Under the pieces are notes generated by a model. It ran no database searches and was not told where the DNA came from. It was given only the letters and a program-made list of their open reading frames with translations. A DNA stretch of 64,000 nucleotides. Source: Hordeum vulgare subsp. vulgare. Its lineage: Eukaryota > Streptophyta > Magnoliopsida > Poales > Poaceae. Where the stretch lies: the NCBI RefSeq assembly GCF_904849725.1, contig NC_058521.1, forward strand, positions 563,972,176-564,036,175. Direction: 5' to 3'. The stretch's first letter is position 1, and each line of letters starts with the position of its first letter. The position numbers and the translations under genes were made by a program. Below are positions 12,274-23,633 of the stretch, one piece after another.

Positions 12274-12939
12274 GGAGTTGCTAGATGAAGACGGTCACCT
12301 ATGATGGAGGGTGGAGGTGGTGGGTGGCACGATGGGCGGTGCGACGCCAGAAGATCCTTCACGTCACGCACCTGCAGCAGTTTCGGCCCGCCATGGCCAC
12401 ATGGATCGACGGAGGGAGCTGGCGACGGGGCAGAGGGAGGCCGCTCTCGAGCCTGCAGCTAGGGTTTTGCCGGGCAACCTTTTTTGTTTAGTTTTCTTCA
12501 CCAGTTTTTTAGTATTGGGAGGGGAGACGTGTGCGTCGTGTGTGTTCAGGGGCTTCGTTTTGTGATTAGTCGAGCGGCGGCTGGGGATTGCAGAGTGGGA
12601 GACGTGCGTGCGTGGATGGACCAGTGAAGGATTTTTTTGGTTTCTTTTCCCTGCATATAAACTGGAGATGGGAGCAGGGATGTACGTAAAGAAAATCGAT
12701 GGGGTGAGGGACGTGCGCTGGTTGGAGCGTGCCAGTCATACGAGCGATGAGATAAGGTTGAACCATCACGACGACGACAGATCCCCTTTAATAGTAGAGA
12801 TGTTGCAGTTCTTTTCAATAAATCTTCAGTCTAGTATCAATAAAGAATGAGTTGCGTCGCCTGATCGGATTGCTCTTGATCGGTTGAGTAATGCTAATAA
12901 CAACATTGATGAACGCGGTTGCCGCCTGATCAGATCCCG

Positions 12940-14163
12940 TCATTTTATTTGATGGTATCTGAAGTAAGCGTCGAGGAAATAAAGTGAGTCATGTCCTGCG
13001 ATGGCATGAGTGATTTGGTAAATGCGAGGCAAAGGAAACGGAGCCTTAGGGCAAGCCTTGTTGAGGTCTTTGAAATCGACACACAATCGCCAAGATTTGT
13101 CCTTTTTTGGGACCATCACCAGGTTTGCTAACCACTTGGGATGTTTGATGACCCGAATGAATCCGGCTTCGAGCAATTTTGCTAGTTCCATGCCCATGGC
13201 TTGACACTTGGGTTTGGAAAAACGACACAACGTTTGTTTGACAGGTTTGAATTCGTCTATTATGTTCAAGGTGTGCTCGGCCAGTCTTCGCGGAATTCCT
13301 GGCATGTCTCAAGGGTGCCACGCGAATATATCACAGTTTTCTTGCAAGAATCTGCGCAGTGCTTCATCGATCGCGGGGTCAAGTTGTGTTTCAATGGACG
13401 CTATTTTGGCAGGGTCCATCGAGTGTACTTGAAACTTGACTATTTCGTTGGCAGGCTTGAAAGATGTGGACTTGAGCCTCTTGCTAAGAGTCACATCATC
13501 CATGTCAACCATCGATCTTAGTTTGGTGAGTTCTTCAGCTGCAAGGGCTTCTGAGAGTGCCTCGAGGGCGAGCGCTGCAATGTTATTTTCAGCCAGTTGG
13601 GCTCTATCCGGATCACTTGTCAGGATAATGACACCATTGAGTCCGGGCATTTTGAATTTCATATACCCATAATGGGGTACAGCCTGGAATCTGGTGAAGG
13701 CCTCCCGCCCCAAGAGGGTCTGATAGCCGCTTTTGATGGGTACAATATGGAAGGTGAGCTCTTCGGGCCTATAATTCTCATGGGTGTCGAAGACCACATT
13801 GAGGGAGACTCGACCCGTACATTGAGCTTCTCTTTCGGGGATGATTCCTCGAAAAGTTGTGCTACTACATTTGATGCGGGATCGATCAAAATGAATTTTC
13901 TCCAATGTATCCTCATAGATGAGGTTTAGGCCACTGCCGCCGTCCATTAGCACCTTAGATAATTTAAAACCATCTATAATGGGATTGAGGACTAACACGG
14001 TTGGTGTTTGGTTGGACCATATTCCATGCTGGTCTTCCTCCATAAATGTGATGGGTGTGTTTGTCCATGGATGTGCTGCTGCCACCATAAATACTTGGTG
14101 GTCTTCTCGGAGAGCTATTTTCCTTTGATTATTTGAGGAGAAAGTCTCATAGATCGTGGGCAC
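12940..14163 (-). pseudogene. pol: TatA protease and N-terminal reverse transcriptase
   Basis: Two in-frame segments (14163-13309 and 13305-12940) are split by one stop codon. The first holds a retroviral-type aspartic protease: LMDGGSGLN is the active-site loop, here DGGS rather than DTG or DSG, and LLGREAF lies about 85 residues later. The linker ends CDIFAW, the usual lead into RT in this lineage. The second starts MPGIPRR and contains GFIRVIKHPKWLANLVMV, WRLCVDFKDLNKACPK and LDAYFRYHQI, the fingers and first palm motifs of Ty3/Gypsy RT. It breaks before the YxDD motif. The product, if any, would lack polymerase activity. Confidence 0.88.
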
Positions 14164-14178
14164 ATCAACATTGTTACC

Positions 14179-14194
14179 GGGGGGGGGGGGGGGG
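14179..14194. repeat. Homopolymer run, 16 G
   Basis: An uninterrupted G run lies between the protease frame and the gag remnant of TatA. Its length may be uncertain in the assembly, and it contributes to the loss of frame there. Confidence 0.9.
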
Positions 14195-14445
14195 TTCGAG
14201 TGAACGCCCTTGCTGTGACTGGGCCTCGAGAATAGCTTCTCCGCTTTTAGCCACCTGCCTGACGACCCAACAGGCTTGAAGCATGTGGGGTGGAGACGGT
14301 GTGAGGTAACGTGGATTGAATGGGGGTAAGGGCTTGTTCTTTTTTGACACCCACATTTTCTTAGTTGCTGCCGAAGTATGCGCTTTTTATGAGCTTCTCT
14401 GGTTTGCTTGGTGCGGGTTGATTCTGCCTGTAGCTACTGAGAATG

Positions 14446-15262
14446 CTAGGTACTTTCCATGACGCAGTATTTATGTACCAATGCCGAAAGCTCAGTGAGG
14501 CTTTGGATGCGGCGACAGGTGAGGGCATTCAAGATTCCCTCTTCGTGACAATTATGCCGAAATATGTTTATAATGTCTTGGCAGTTGTAATCCAATATCT
14601 GGTTTATGTTTAGCAGGAATCTAGCCCAGAAGTGTTGGAATAACTCCCCTGGCGCCTGCCTGACATGATGGACGTCCCGTATGCTAGGTCCTCTTGTGAT
14701 ACTCAAATGATTCCTAAACTGGGAGGTTTGTGAGAAAAAAAATCGGTGTATTGACAACACGCGTTCCTCCGGTATTACTGATCGTATCCAAAACCATTGG
14801 AGAGTTGGAGTGCTAGGTCTAGGGTCCGTATGGCTGACTGGACATGACAACTCACACTCCAAATTGAGTCCTGGGCACAACTCGTTCACCGGAGAATCCA
14901 GGTTACCGGATATTGGGACGCAAATGGTCCTAAGTTCCGGTGGTCGGGAGGGCAAACCCCCCGCCGGTTCCTCAACAGTAGCGATCAAGTGCATCGGGTT
15001 TGATCCCGATCTGGTCATAGGCTGACGGTTGGTCATGGGAGACTCCCATGGTGTGTATTCGGCCAAGCAACTCGTCTAATTTCTCAATATCCATGGCGTC
15101 CGTGAGTCCGCATCCTACGGGATCAACCTGGGGCGTTGCAACCTTTAGAGTATTTGGAGTTGGGCCTGAGATGCGGCAACCTACTCGTGATTCACATTGA
15201 ATGTCCAGTTCGGGATCCGATACCAGAGCCTCAACATGAGTCGTTTCAAGGAAGAAACCCAC
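14446..15262 (-). pseudogene. gag: TatA gag remnant
   Basis: Two overlapping minus-strand frames (15262-14972 and 15066-14446) are related by a frameshift. The second holds FRNHLSITRGPSIRDVHHVRQ, FQHFWARFLLNI and an NCHEEG turn, matching the capsid-like region of Tat gag proteins from memory (a stretch with conserved Gln-Xaa-Xaa-Gly-Glu, then Phe-Trp-Xaa-Arg-Phe). No CCHC zinc knuckle is visible. Gag would form the cytoplasmic particle. The frame is broken, so this copy is dead. Confidence 0.72.
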
Positions 15263-15545
15263 CTCCTTTGATGTTAATCATCATTAGGGAGGGACGTTGT
15301 CAAAATAAGGTCTCCCCGGGGACCGATGACAAACTCCAAGTTCCCGAACCAAATCTCATAATTGGGGGCGAAACTTCCAACCTGGTCCAAGTGACCGGCG
15401 GGATCGGTATGCAACACAACACCGTCAAACGCAAAAATCTATCGAGGGACAAATATATCCTCGCTGCGGATTTCGTTGCCAATGATGACGCGAGCCATCG
15501 ATCCTTCTAGTGATCCTACAGTGGAGGTCTCAATGAAACCACCAA

Positions 15546-16016
15546 TGTCGATGTCAAAACCAGCCGATCTCGAGTAGGGGTTCCGAACTGCGGATCTAGG
15601 GTCAATGGGTAACAAGATACGATGGAGATGGTGTTTTACCCAGGTTCAGGCCCTCTTAATGGAGGTTAAACCATATGTCCCGCTCTTGTTGTTATTGATG
15701 AGGTAGTACAGAGTACAGAGTTGATCTATTGCGAGATCGATGTTGTGGTCTAAACCCTAATCGTAATGAGCTTGATGTGTCTTACGAGCTATTATCCCCT
15801 AGTTTATATAGATGCCACGGGTGTCAGGGTTTACACAAGGTCGGTTACAACAGAGAAGGAATATGTTGATTACTACATCTCCTTGGATTACATGCCAAGT
15901 CTTCGGAAGAGTCCATCTCGAATCCAACACTTCTGCCAACGGTCGAACATGCCAGAGAGTCCGGCCCATAAGGACAGGTAGGCGGCCCAAGGACCCCCTA
16001 ATCCTGGACTCCCTCA
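15546..16016 (-). repeat. TatA 5' LTR
   Basis: On the minus strand it starts TGAGGGAGTCC at 16016 and ends GACATCGACA at 15546, a 471-bp TG...CA unit. A TATA-type CTATATAAACT lies near 15806 and the transcribed part includes AACAAGAGCGGGAC and GAGGGCCTGAACC. The inner edge continues TTGGTGGTTTCATTGAG. Its relative at 57473-57963 (plus strand) shows clear similarity along its length, which fixes the boundaries. Confidence 0.88.
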
Positions 16017-17806
16017 AGAGGCAACACTAACTTCGAACTCGGACATAATAGCAACTTTCAAATAAACTAGAGAGCGAAGATGCAAACTAGTGACAAGCTA
16101 AGAAAGCAAAGGTAAATATTTTTTTATTTTATTTTTTATGAGTCAAACTAAATATACCAGCAAATAAAAAGAGGAACTAGCGAATGAAATTTTGTGTGGA
16201 GTTACTTGATAGTTGGTGATGATATTCCCCGACAACGGCGCCAGAAATCGTTCCAGATACTTGTGATCTGCGTTGGGTTTTCCATGAAGAGGAACGGGTT
16301 ATTGCAGCACAATGCGGGTAAGTATTTCCCTCAGTTCTGAAACCAAGGTTTATCGAACCAATAGGAATATCAACCACAACCGTATTCAGCGGCTGCGCAC
16401 AAAAGAACAAATTGCTTGCACCCAACGCGGGAAAGAGGGTTGTCAATCCCCTTGGTCTCGTTATTTGGAAGCGAATGAGGTGTGTAGATAATTGTAAAAT
16501 GCAAAATAAAATAAAACCAAATAAATGGCAGCAAGGTATTGGAGGTTTCAGCAATATATTGTGAATAGACCCGAGGGCCACATTTTTCCCTAATGGCATC
16601 TCTCATGAAAATAGCACACGGTGGGTAAACAAATTATTGTTGGGCAATTGATAGAAGAACTAATAGTTATGCGATTTTCACAGAAATTATCATGTAAATA
16701 TAGGCATCATGTCCATAAACAAATAGGCCGACTCCTACTTGCACCTATTACTATTACTTCACTTCAAGAGCGATTCTATGCTTGCCTCTCTATGTATTAA
16801 GTTCATGACAAACGAAGTAATGCTCAGAGTAAGATGACATGATGTGGATAAAGTAAACTCAACAAATATTTATAAACCCCATCGTTTTATCCTTAGTAGA
16901 AGCAACACAAAGATGCAACTTGTCCCCTTTTGTCACTGGGATATAGAAACTCGCTGGGTTAAACCTACTACAACGCACCTCTCTCACCGAGGAAATATCA
17001 ACCTAGCTGGCCAAACTATTTCAATAGATCGGAGAGAATTATGAAGCTATCATAATCATGCACATAAGAATCATATTATATATCAAAGGAGACTCAAATA
17101 TTTATCATGAATAATCTGAACATAAACCCACAATTCATCGGATCCCACTAAACACACTGCACAAAAGAGTTACATCATATGGATCAAAACAAAGATGTGA
17201 TGATCATTGTATTGAAGATCAAAGAGAGAGATTGTCGTCTAGGTACTGACTATGGACCTGTAGGTCTATGGTGAACTACTCACACATCATCATGAGGGCA
17301 ACAAGGTTGATGCAGAAGCCCTCCGTGATCGATCCCCCTCATGCAGAGTGCCGGAGCAGAGCTTTAGATGGACTCCCATCGGAACAGAGACTTGTGGCAG
17401 CGTAAAAAGGGTTTCAGGACCTCCCTCGATGTTTTTAGGGTAGATGAAAATTTATAGGCCATAGAACGGAGTCGGGAGAGCCACGAGGGGGCCACAAGCC
17501 GTCAGGGCGTGCCCTGTTGGCTTGTGGGGGACCTCGGGCACCCTCTTGCTCCTTCCGATGCTCCATGATCTTGTTTTGGTCCAAAAAAATTCACAAAAAG
17601 TTTCAGGTCAATTGGACTTTGTTTGGTACTCAAACCTGAAAAGTAGGAAAACACGCAGAAAAGAACAAGTGGCACTCGGCACTGGGTCGGTAGGTCAGTG
17701 CTAAAAAATAATGTAAATTGGTAGGTAAGTACATAAGAAGTGTTCTAAAATGATAACGTAATAGCATGGAACAATAAAAAATTATAGATACATTGGAGAC
17801 GTAACA
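16017..17806 (-). mobile_element. Partial Athila-type Gypsy element: 5' LTR and leader
   Basis: The minus strand reads an LTR from 17806 to about 16254 followed by a 10-base spacer, a primer site and 200 bases of A/T-rich leader (16225-16017) that stops where TatA begins. LTR landmarks shared with the other Athila-type LTRs are GATACATTGGAGACGTA at the outer end, CTTGCACCCAACGC, and a TATA box near 17454 with the GC hairpin 17492-17527 (CCACAAGCC/GGCTTGTGG and CAGGGC/GCCCTG). The second LTR and coding region are absent. It interrupts the TatB gag frame at 17807. Confidence 0.8.
16226..16243 (-). promoter_or_regulatory. Primer binding site, tRNA-Asp type
   Basis: On the minus strand the site reads TGGCGCCGTTGTCGGGGA, complementary to the 3' end of plant tRNA-Asp as used by Athila-lineage elements. 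It lies 10 bases inside the LTR, the same spacing as in the element at 39168-45786. Confidence 0.85.
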
Positions 17807-17807
17807 C

Positions 17808-18551
17808 ATCGACCATAACTGTTGGGTAATCAAACACACAAGCAAAAATATAGCCGAGGACCAGGGCAAGAGTCCCCGAAGTGAGGATGATGAAGAACCT
17901 CATCGACCGAACAACGGGGGCCAAAAGAAATTTCCTCCTGAGGTGAAAACCCTGAACATGATCTATGTTACACACATACCAAAAAAGGATAGGAAACAAG
18001 CACTTCAGGATGTATACACCATAGAGCTAGTAGCCCCGAAGTATAACCCATGGTCGGCATGTTCGATCATTTATGATCGCACGGATCACCCAACAAGTAT
18101 TCGGTACGGGGGTTCGTTGACCCTCGTACTCGACCCCATTACTAATGGGTACCATCTCACTAGAGTCCTTATGGACAGCTGCAGTAGCCTAAATCTTATT
18201 TATGCAAACACAATGACAAAAATGGGTATCGATCCGTCAAGGATCAAGCCCACTAACACCACCTTCAAAGGAATAATTCCTAGCGTCAAGGCCCGTTGTT
18301 CGAGCACCATAACTCTGGAAGCAGTGTTCGATTCACCCGATAACTTCCGCAACAAAGACTTGATCTTCGACATTGTCCCTTTTCGCAGCGGGTATGATGC
18401 ACTCCTCAGTCATGCAGCGTTCGCTCGCTTTAATGTCGTTCCCCATTATGCATACCTGAAGCTAAAGATGCGAGGACCTAAGGGCGTTATTACCGTCAAT
18501 GGTAACACTAAGCGATCCCTCCGAATCGAGGAACATATTGCGGCTCTATAG
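17808..18551 (+). pseudogene. TatB gag C-terminus and aspartic protease
   Basis: The frame is open right up to the edge of the inserted LTR, so the true start lies outside this fragment. The acidic spacer EDDEEPHRPNNGGQKKFPPE leads into LNMIYVTHIPKK, then the protease: YHLTRVLMDSCSSLNLIY (active site as DSCS, where DSGA or DGGS is usual), FKGIIPS, and DIVPFRSGYDALLSHAAFAR. The change of Gly to Cys next to the catalytic Asp and LLSHAAF in place of LLGRxxF suggest an inactive enzyme. The frame stops at 18551 and no RT follows. It is a homologue of the TatA protease at 13309-14163. Confidence 0.83.
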
Positions 18552-19812
18552 CCAAAGTACCGTCCGTCAGCACAATTCCAAAGTCCCAGCTCATCGTTAA
18601 GGAACGAGGGAGAATAAAAGAGCTCGAGTTCCGCCACAATTCCCGGACCCTTCTCACGCTCAAACCAAATAGGGATACACTCCCCATAGTAGGACTCCGC
18701 CACCACCAAAGTACGTGCCCTGAAAGCACAATTTTGCGCTTAAAATACCGTGCACAACTGTGGGGATCGACTACACGGGACCAAGTATTTAGCTAAATTG
18801 AAATATAGTCATTACACGTCCTCGAAAAATACACGCACGACCAAGGACGCACTCTGTGTCAAGCTATCGACACCTCAACGACTTCTCAAGACCGCCTCCG
18901 CTAAAGGTCCACTCGCCAACTATTACCGCACCCCCTTGTCAAGTAGTACTTCCCGAAGAGTAAAGGCGTGGACGTGCAACATGAACGATAAGGGACATCA
19001 AGCCATCCACAAGAGACCCTGTGTAAAGCTTTCCTTTGTAAATTTCTTTTTAGTATTCATAAGAGTTGCTTGGGCAATTCAAATTGTGTGGATAGATACC
19101 ACACGTTAATCGTAAATAAAGATCACTCTTTATGACTCATTAGTCTTTCTACATATTTTTCTCTTTCCTTTCTGAACTATTTTTCAGCACCAACACAAGC
19201 GTGTTTGATACGCATATTAAATGCTAATGGCTAATTGACCTGGGGCTTGGCTATTGTGGTTGTCCTCAGCATCATTCCACCACTATTTTGTATTACGTGT
19301 GTGTGGAGTCGTGTATATTGCATTATATGCATCAATTTTGAATTATGTCTTGGGTCAATAGTTGAGTTACCCCGGCTCATGTGCTTACCCCTTTACATTC
19401 TGCTCGTTCGGCTAAAATGGTAAAGGGAGAATTGTTCCGATTGTACTTCTAGCTTGTCTAGTTAAGTACCTCAATGGAGAAAGCCGAAAACTGACTGTCA
19501 TAATAAGTGAGAACTCGTCCGTTATCCAATGACAAATATTGAACTAAGAGCCGCTCGAGGTTCACCATGTTATGTGGAAGGTTTGGAGCTATAGAAACCA
19601 AGTGATAATAGTTTTTTACACCTCGACATATTCGAACATCACAATCTACAAGGGGGTCTTATTAGTCCGTGCAGTCAAGCTCCTATGGTTAAATGAAAGA
19701 ATTAAAGCCACATAGTCTGATTGCCTTGTTTCGTCCTTCACTACCGCCTTTGGGCACCACGATGTTGGCTAAGGGTAACAGTGCGGAAGCCGAAAACACC
19801 CGTGATAGCGTC
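18552..19812 (+). other. TatB 3' internal region, non-coding
   Basis: No long frame occurs here. The text from about 19010 (AGCTTTCCTTTGTAAATTTC) through 19380-19500 (CGGCTCATGTGCTTAC, GAGAAAGCCGAAAACTGAC) is, from memory, characteristic of the stretch between pol and the antisense gene in Triticeae Tat elements. It ends at the GCGTC target repeat of the solo LTR and resumes at 21437. Confidence 0.6.
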
Positions 19813-21431
19813 TGATACGTCTCAAACGTATCTATAATTTTTGATGTTTTCACGCTGTTATCTTGCCTTCTTTGTATGTTTTATGTACTTTTTTATATCT
19901 TTTTGGGACTAAATTATTAATTCAGTGCCAAGTGCCAGTTCCTGTTTTTCCCGTGTTTTTGACTCTTTTCAGATCTGATTTCGGAACGGAGTCCAAACGG
20001 AAGAAAAACCCCGAAATGATTTTTTCCCGAACGGAAGAAGTCCAGGGGGCTTTTGGGCCAAGCCAGGTGGGCTCCGGGGAGCCCAGAAGCCCCCACTCCG
20101 CCACCAGGGGGGAGGCGGCGGTGGGCAGGCTTGTGGCCTCCCTGGCCGCCCCCTGACCTAGGTCTTTGGCCTATAAATTCCCAAATATTCCGCAAAAAAT
20201 CAGGGGAGCCTCGAAAATACTTTTCCGCCGCCGCAAGCTTCCGTTTCCGCGAGATCTCATCTGGAGACCCTTCCCGGCACCCTGCCGGAGGGGACTTTGG
20301 AGTTGGAGGGCTTCTTCATCATCATCATCGCCCCTCCAATGACTCGTGAGTAGTTCACTTCAGACCTACGGGTCCGTAGTTAGTAGCTAGATGGCTTCTT
20401 CTCTCTCTTGGATCTTCAATACAAAGTTCTCCATGATCTTCATGGAGATCTATCCGATGTAATCTTCTTTGGCGGTGTGTTTGTCGAGATCCGATGAATT
20501 GTGGACTTGTGATCAGATTATCTATGATATATATTTGAGTCTTTGCTGATTTCTTATATGCATGGTTTGATATCCTTGTAAGTCTCTCCGAGTCTTGGGT
20601 TTTGTTTGGTCAACTAGATCTATGATTCTTGCAATGGAAGAAGTGCTTGGTTTTGGGTTCTGCCATGTGGTGACCTTTCCCAGTGACAGTAGGGGCAGCA
20701 AGGCACACATCAAGTAGTTGCCATCAAGGGTAAAAAGATGGGGTTTTTATCATTGGTTTGAGATTATCCCTCTACATCATGTCATCTTGCTTAAGGCGTT
20801 ACTATGTTCTTATGGACTTAATACACTAGATGCATGCTGGATAGCGGTCGACGTGTGGAGTAATAGTAGTAGATGCAGAAAGTATCGGTCTACTTGTTTC
20901 GGACGTGATGCCTATAGAAATAATCATTGCATAGATATCGTCACGACTCTGCACAGTTCTGTCAATTGCTCGACTGTAATTTGTTCACCCACCGTCTACT
21001 TGCTTTCATGAGAGAAGCCACTAGTAAACACTATGGCCCCCGGGTCTATTCACATCCATCGTTTACATCTCCGCTTTTACTTTGCTTTGTTACTTTGTTG
21101 CTTTCAGTTCTCACTTGGCAAACAATCTATAAGGGATTGACAACCCCTTCATAGCGTTGGGTGCAAGCTTTTGTGTTTGTGCATGATCTTGAGATACTCT
21201 TCCGCCGGATTGATACATTGGTTCTCAAACTGAGGGAAATACTTACCGTCGCTGTGCTACATCACTCTTTCCGCTTCGAGGGAACACCAACGCAAGGCTC
21301 CAAGGCCACGGGGGAATCCTTTGCATACTTGCCTAGGAAGTCCCTTAAGGCGTAGCCGTAGCTGAAGGATTCCTGGTACCGTTGACACAACTATTTCTGG
21401 CGCCGTTGCAAGGGATACACAACAAACATCA
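19813..21431 (+). mobile_element. Solo LTR of an Athila-type (Sabrina-like) element
   Basis: It begins TGATACGTCTCAAACG and ends ACAAACATCA, 1619 bp, between identical 5-bp repeats GCGTC (19808-19812 and 21432-21436). No internal domain remains, the usual outcome of LTR-LTR recombination. Landmarks are a TATA box at 20172-20178 (CTATAAAT), the upstream hairpin 20083-20136 (CCAGAAGCC/GGCTTGTGG, partly decayed) and GATGCATGCTGGATAGC. Unusually, a primer-site-like TTCTGGCGCCGTTGCAAGG (about 21396) lies inside the LTR rather than after it. Confidence 0.9.
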
Positions 21432-21571
21432 GCGTCTATCAGGGGGTTGAAGTCGATGACTGGGAACTTTCAAGTTAAAACGACCACACAGGAGTCAAAA
21501 TTACAAAAAAAATAAGACATGGTATACCATGTAAAGCAATATAACATTGTATCATACATATATTCAACCAC

Positions 21572-21848
21572 TCATATATGATAGTGTTTCCATTCAATGA
21601 TTACATCCTTGAGGCATTGGGCTTCTATTGCCCGAGCACCTTCCTTAACGATGGGAAAGTATTGTTCGAGGCGCCTATATTCCTTTCCACGTGGTAGAGG
21701 TGCAGTGGCCATCTTTGTGGGTTCCACTTCCAGCCAACACATCATGGTACTTGCAAAGGCCATCTAAGCCCCCTCTATGCAGAAGGAGCGCTTCATGATG
21801 TCAATCTAGGGCGCGATAGCAATCCGTTTCTGCACCAGGCCAAAATAG
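21572..21848 (-). pseudogene. C-terminal exon of the TatB antisense gene
   Basis: Read across the Copia insertion, the frame from 36351 joins 21848 and gives the conserved phrase around SSYFGLVQ, then IDIMKRSFCIEGA, then the 63-residue tail ending with EGARAIEAQCLKDVIIEW before the stop. From memory this is the usual C-terminus of Transposase_28-type genes. At least two in-frame stops lie in the joined exon, before IDIMKRS and after CIEGA. The AATAG duplication sits within it. Confidence 0.75.
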
Positions 21849-23619
21849 TGTTGGAAATGTGCCCTAGAGGCAATAATAAAATGGTTATTATTATATTTCC
21901 AGTTCATGATAACTGTCTATTATTCATGCTATAAATGTATTAACTGGAAACCGTAATACACGTGTGAATACATAGATCACAATGTGTCCCTAGTGAGCCC
22001 CTAGTTGGCTAGCTCGTTGATCAATGGATGATCATGGTTTCCTGATCATGGACATTGGATGTCATTGATAATGGGATCACATCATTAGGAGAATGATGTG
22101 ATGGACAAGACCCAATCCTAAGCATAGCACTAGATCGTGTTCGTATGCTAAAGCTTTTCTAATGTCAAGTATTTTTTCCTTAGACCGTGAGATTGTGCAA
22201 CTCCCGGATACTGTAGGAGTGCTTTGGGTGTATCAAACGTCACAACATAACTGGGTGACCATAAAGGTGCACTACGGGTATCTCCAAAAGTGTCTGTTGG
22301 GTTGGCACGAATCGAGATCGGGATTTGTCACTCCGTTTGAACGGAGAGGTATCTCTGGGCCCACTCGGTAGAACATCATCATAATGAGTTGAGTGTGACT
22401 AAAAAGTTAGCCACGGGATGATGTGCTACAGAACGAGTAAAGAGACTTGCCGGTAACGAGATTGAACAAGGTATGGGGATACCGATGATCGAATCTCGGG
22501 CAAGTATCATACCGATAGACAAAGGGAATTGCATACGGGATTGATTGAATCCTTGACATCGTGGTTCATCGGATGAGATCATCGTGCAACATGTGGGAAC
22601 CAACATGGATATCCAGACACCGCTGTTGGTTATTGTCCGAAGAGGTGTCTCAGTCATGTCTGCATCCTTCCCGAACCCGTAGGGTCTACACACTTAAGGT
22701 TCGATGACGCTAGGGTTATATGGGAATTGTGTACGAGGTTACCGAAGGTTGTTCAGAGTCCCATATGTGATCCCGGACGTCACGAGGAGCTCCGCAATGG
22801 TCCGGAGGTGAAGATTGATATATAGTATGAGGGGTTTTGGACGCCGGAAATGTTTTGGGCGTCACTCGTAACGTACCGGGACCACCGGAAGGGTTCCGGA
22901 GGTCCACCGGGAGGGGCCACCAGCCCCAAAGGCTAGCATGGGCCAAAAGGTGGAAGGGAACCAGCCCAGAGTGGGCTGGTGCACCTCCCACCAAGGCACA
23001 AGGCGCATCAAGGGAGGAAGGGGGGCAAACCCTAGCGCAGAGGAGGCCCAAGGCCCACCTAGGGCGCGCCCCTCCTCTCCACCCTTTGGCCGCCGCCCTC
23101 CCTACCCCATCTAGGGCTGCCACACCCTTTGGGGTGGGAACCCTGTGGGTGGGCACCCCTCCCTCTCCTCCTATATATATCGGTGGTGTTGGCGCTGTTT
23201 GAGATACTGAAATCTCTCTCTCTCTCTCTTGGCGCAGCCCTGCTCCTCCTCTTCCTTCTCTTCCGTGGTGCTTTGTGAAGCCCTGTCGGAATACCTCGTA
23301 GCTCCACCGCCACCATGTCGTCGGGCTGCCGGACCTCTCCCTCAACCTCTCCCTCCTCCTTGCTGGATCAAGGTGTGGGAGACGTCACCGGGCTGTACGT
23401 GTGTTGAACGCGGAGGTGACGTGATTCGGCACATAGATCGGAATCACACCGCAATCTGAATCGCTGCGAGTATGACTCATCAACCGCGTTCTAGCAACGC
23501 TTCTACTTAGCGGTCTTCAAAGGTATGAAGATGCTCTACCCCATTACTCGTTGCTGGTTTCTCCATATATAGATCCTTGTTTGGCGTAGGAAAATTTTGA
23601 AATTAGTACGTTTCGAACA
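21849..23619 (+). repeat. Copia 5' LTR (BARE1/Angela type)
   Basis: The LTR starts TGTTGGAAATGTGCCCTAGA and ends TACGTTTCGAACA, 1771 bp. A TATA box (CTATATATAT) is at 23171-23180, followed by a CT-dinucleotide run near 23213-23229. Open frames on both strands at 22716-23345 arise from GC-rich LTR sequence and are not genes. A second copy of this LTR type begins at 62406. Confidence 0.95.
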
Positions 23620-23620
23620 G

Positions 23621-23633
23621 TGGCATCTGAGCC
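23621..23633 (+). promoter_or_regulatory. Copia primer binding site, tRNA-iMet type
   Basis: TGGCATCTGAGCC begins one base after the LTR and matches the tRNA-iMet-complementary consensus TGGTATCAGAGCC at 11 of 13 positions. Priming on initiator tRNA-Met is normal for plant Copia elements. Confidence 0.9.

Larger units (their letters stand above)
6773..12850. other. No clear gene; old or low-copy sequence with small repeats
   Basis: Six kilobases hold only short broken frames. Points of note are a palindrome CTGACATGT/ACATGTCAG (7117-7125 and 7133-7141), a run of degenerate 28-base repeats (8436-8539), a string near 10949 (CAGTGGCAGAGCTAAGATTT) resembling one end of a grass MITE with no second end found, and a GC-rich candidate exon at 11917-12273. 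Sequences at 6940-7360 with repeated AAACTAC phrases recall Mutator-type MITEs, but I could not define ends. Confidence 0.35.
12945..16016 (-). mobile_element. TatA: truncated Tat-lineage Gypsy retrotransposon
   Basis: Read on the minus strand the order is 5' LTR (16016-15546), gag (15262-14446), aspartic protease and the start of reverse transcriptase (14163-12940). The match ends inside RT just after the first catalytic-aspartate motif, so RNase H, integrase and the 3' LTR are missing. The LTR start (TGAGGGAGTCC) and end (GACATCGACA) and the phrase ACAAGAGCGGGAC are typical of Triticeae Tat elements. A 16-base G run (14179-14194) interrupts the gag-protease junction. The copy cannot be autonomous. 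Confidence 0.85.

Noticed and set aside
16226..16243. tRNA-like match
   Set aside because: Only the 18-base primer site is present here and at 27205, 44250 and 55872. No cloverleaf or tRNA gene can be drawn.
22716..23345. Long open frames on both strands (209 and 121 codons)
   Set aside because: They fall wholly in the GC-rich half of the Copia LTR, recur in the truncated 3' LTR (35599-35886), and encode low-complexity Pro/Arg/Gly text.
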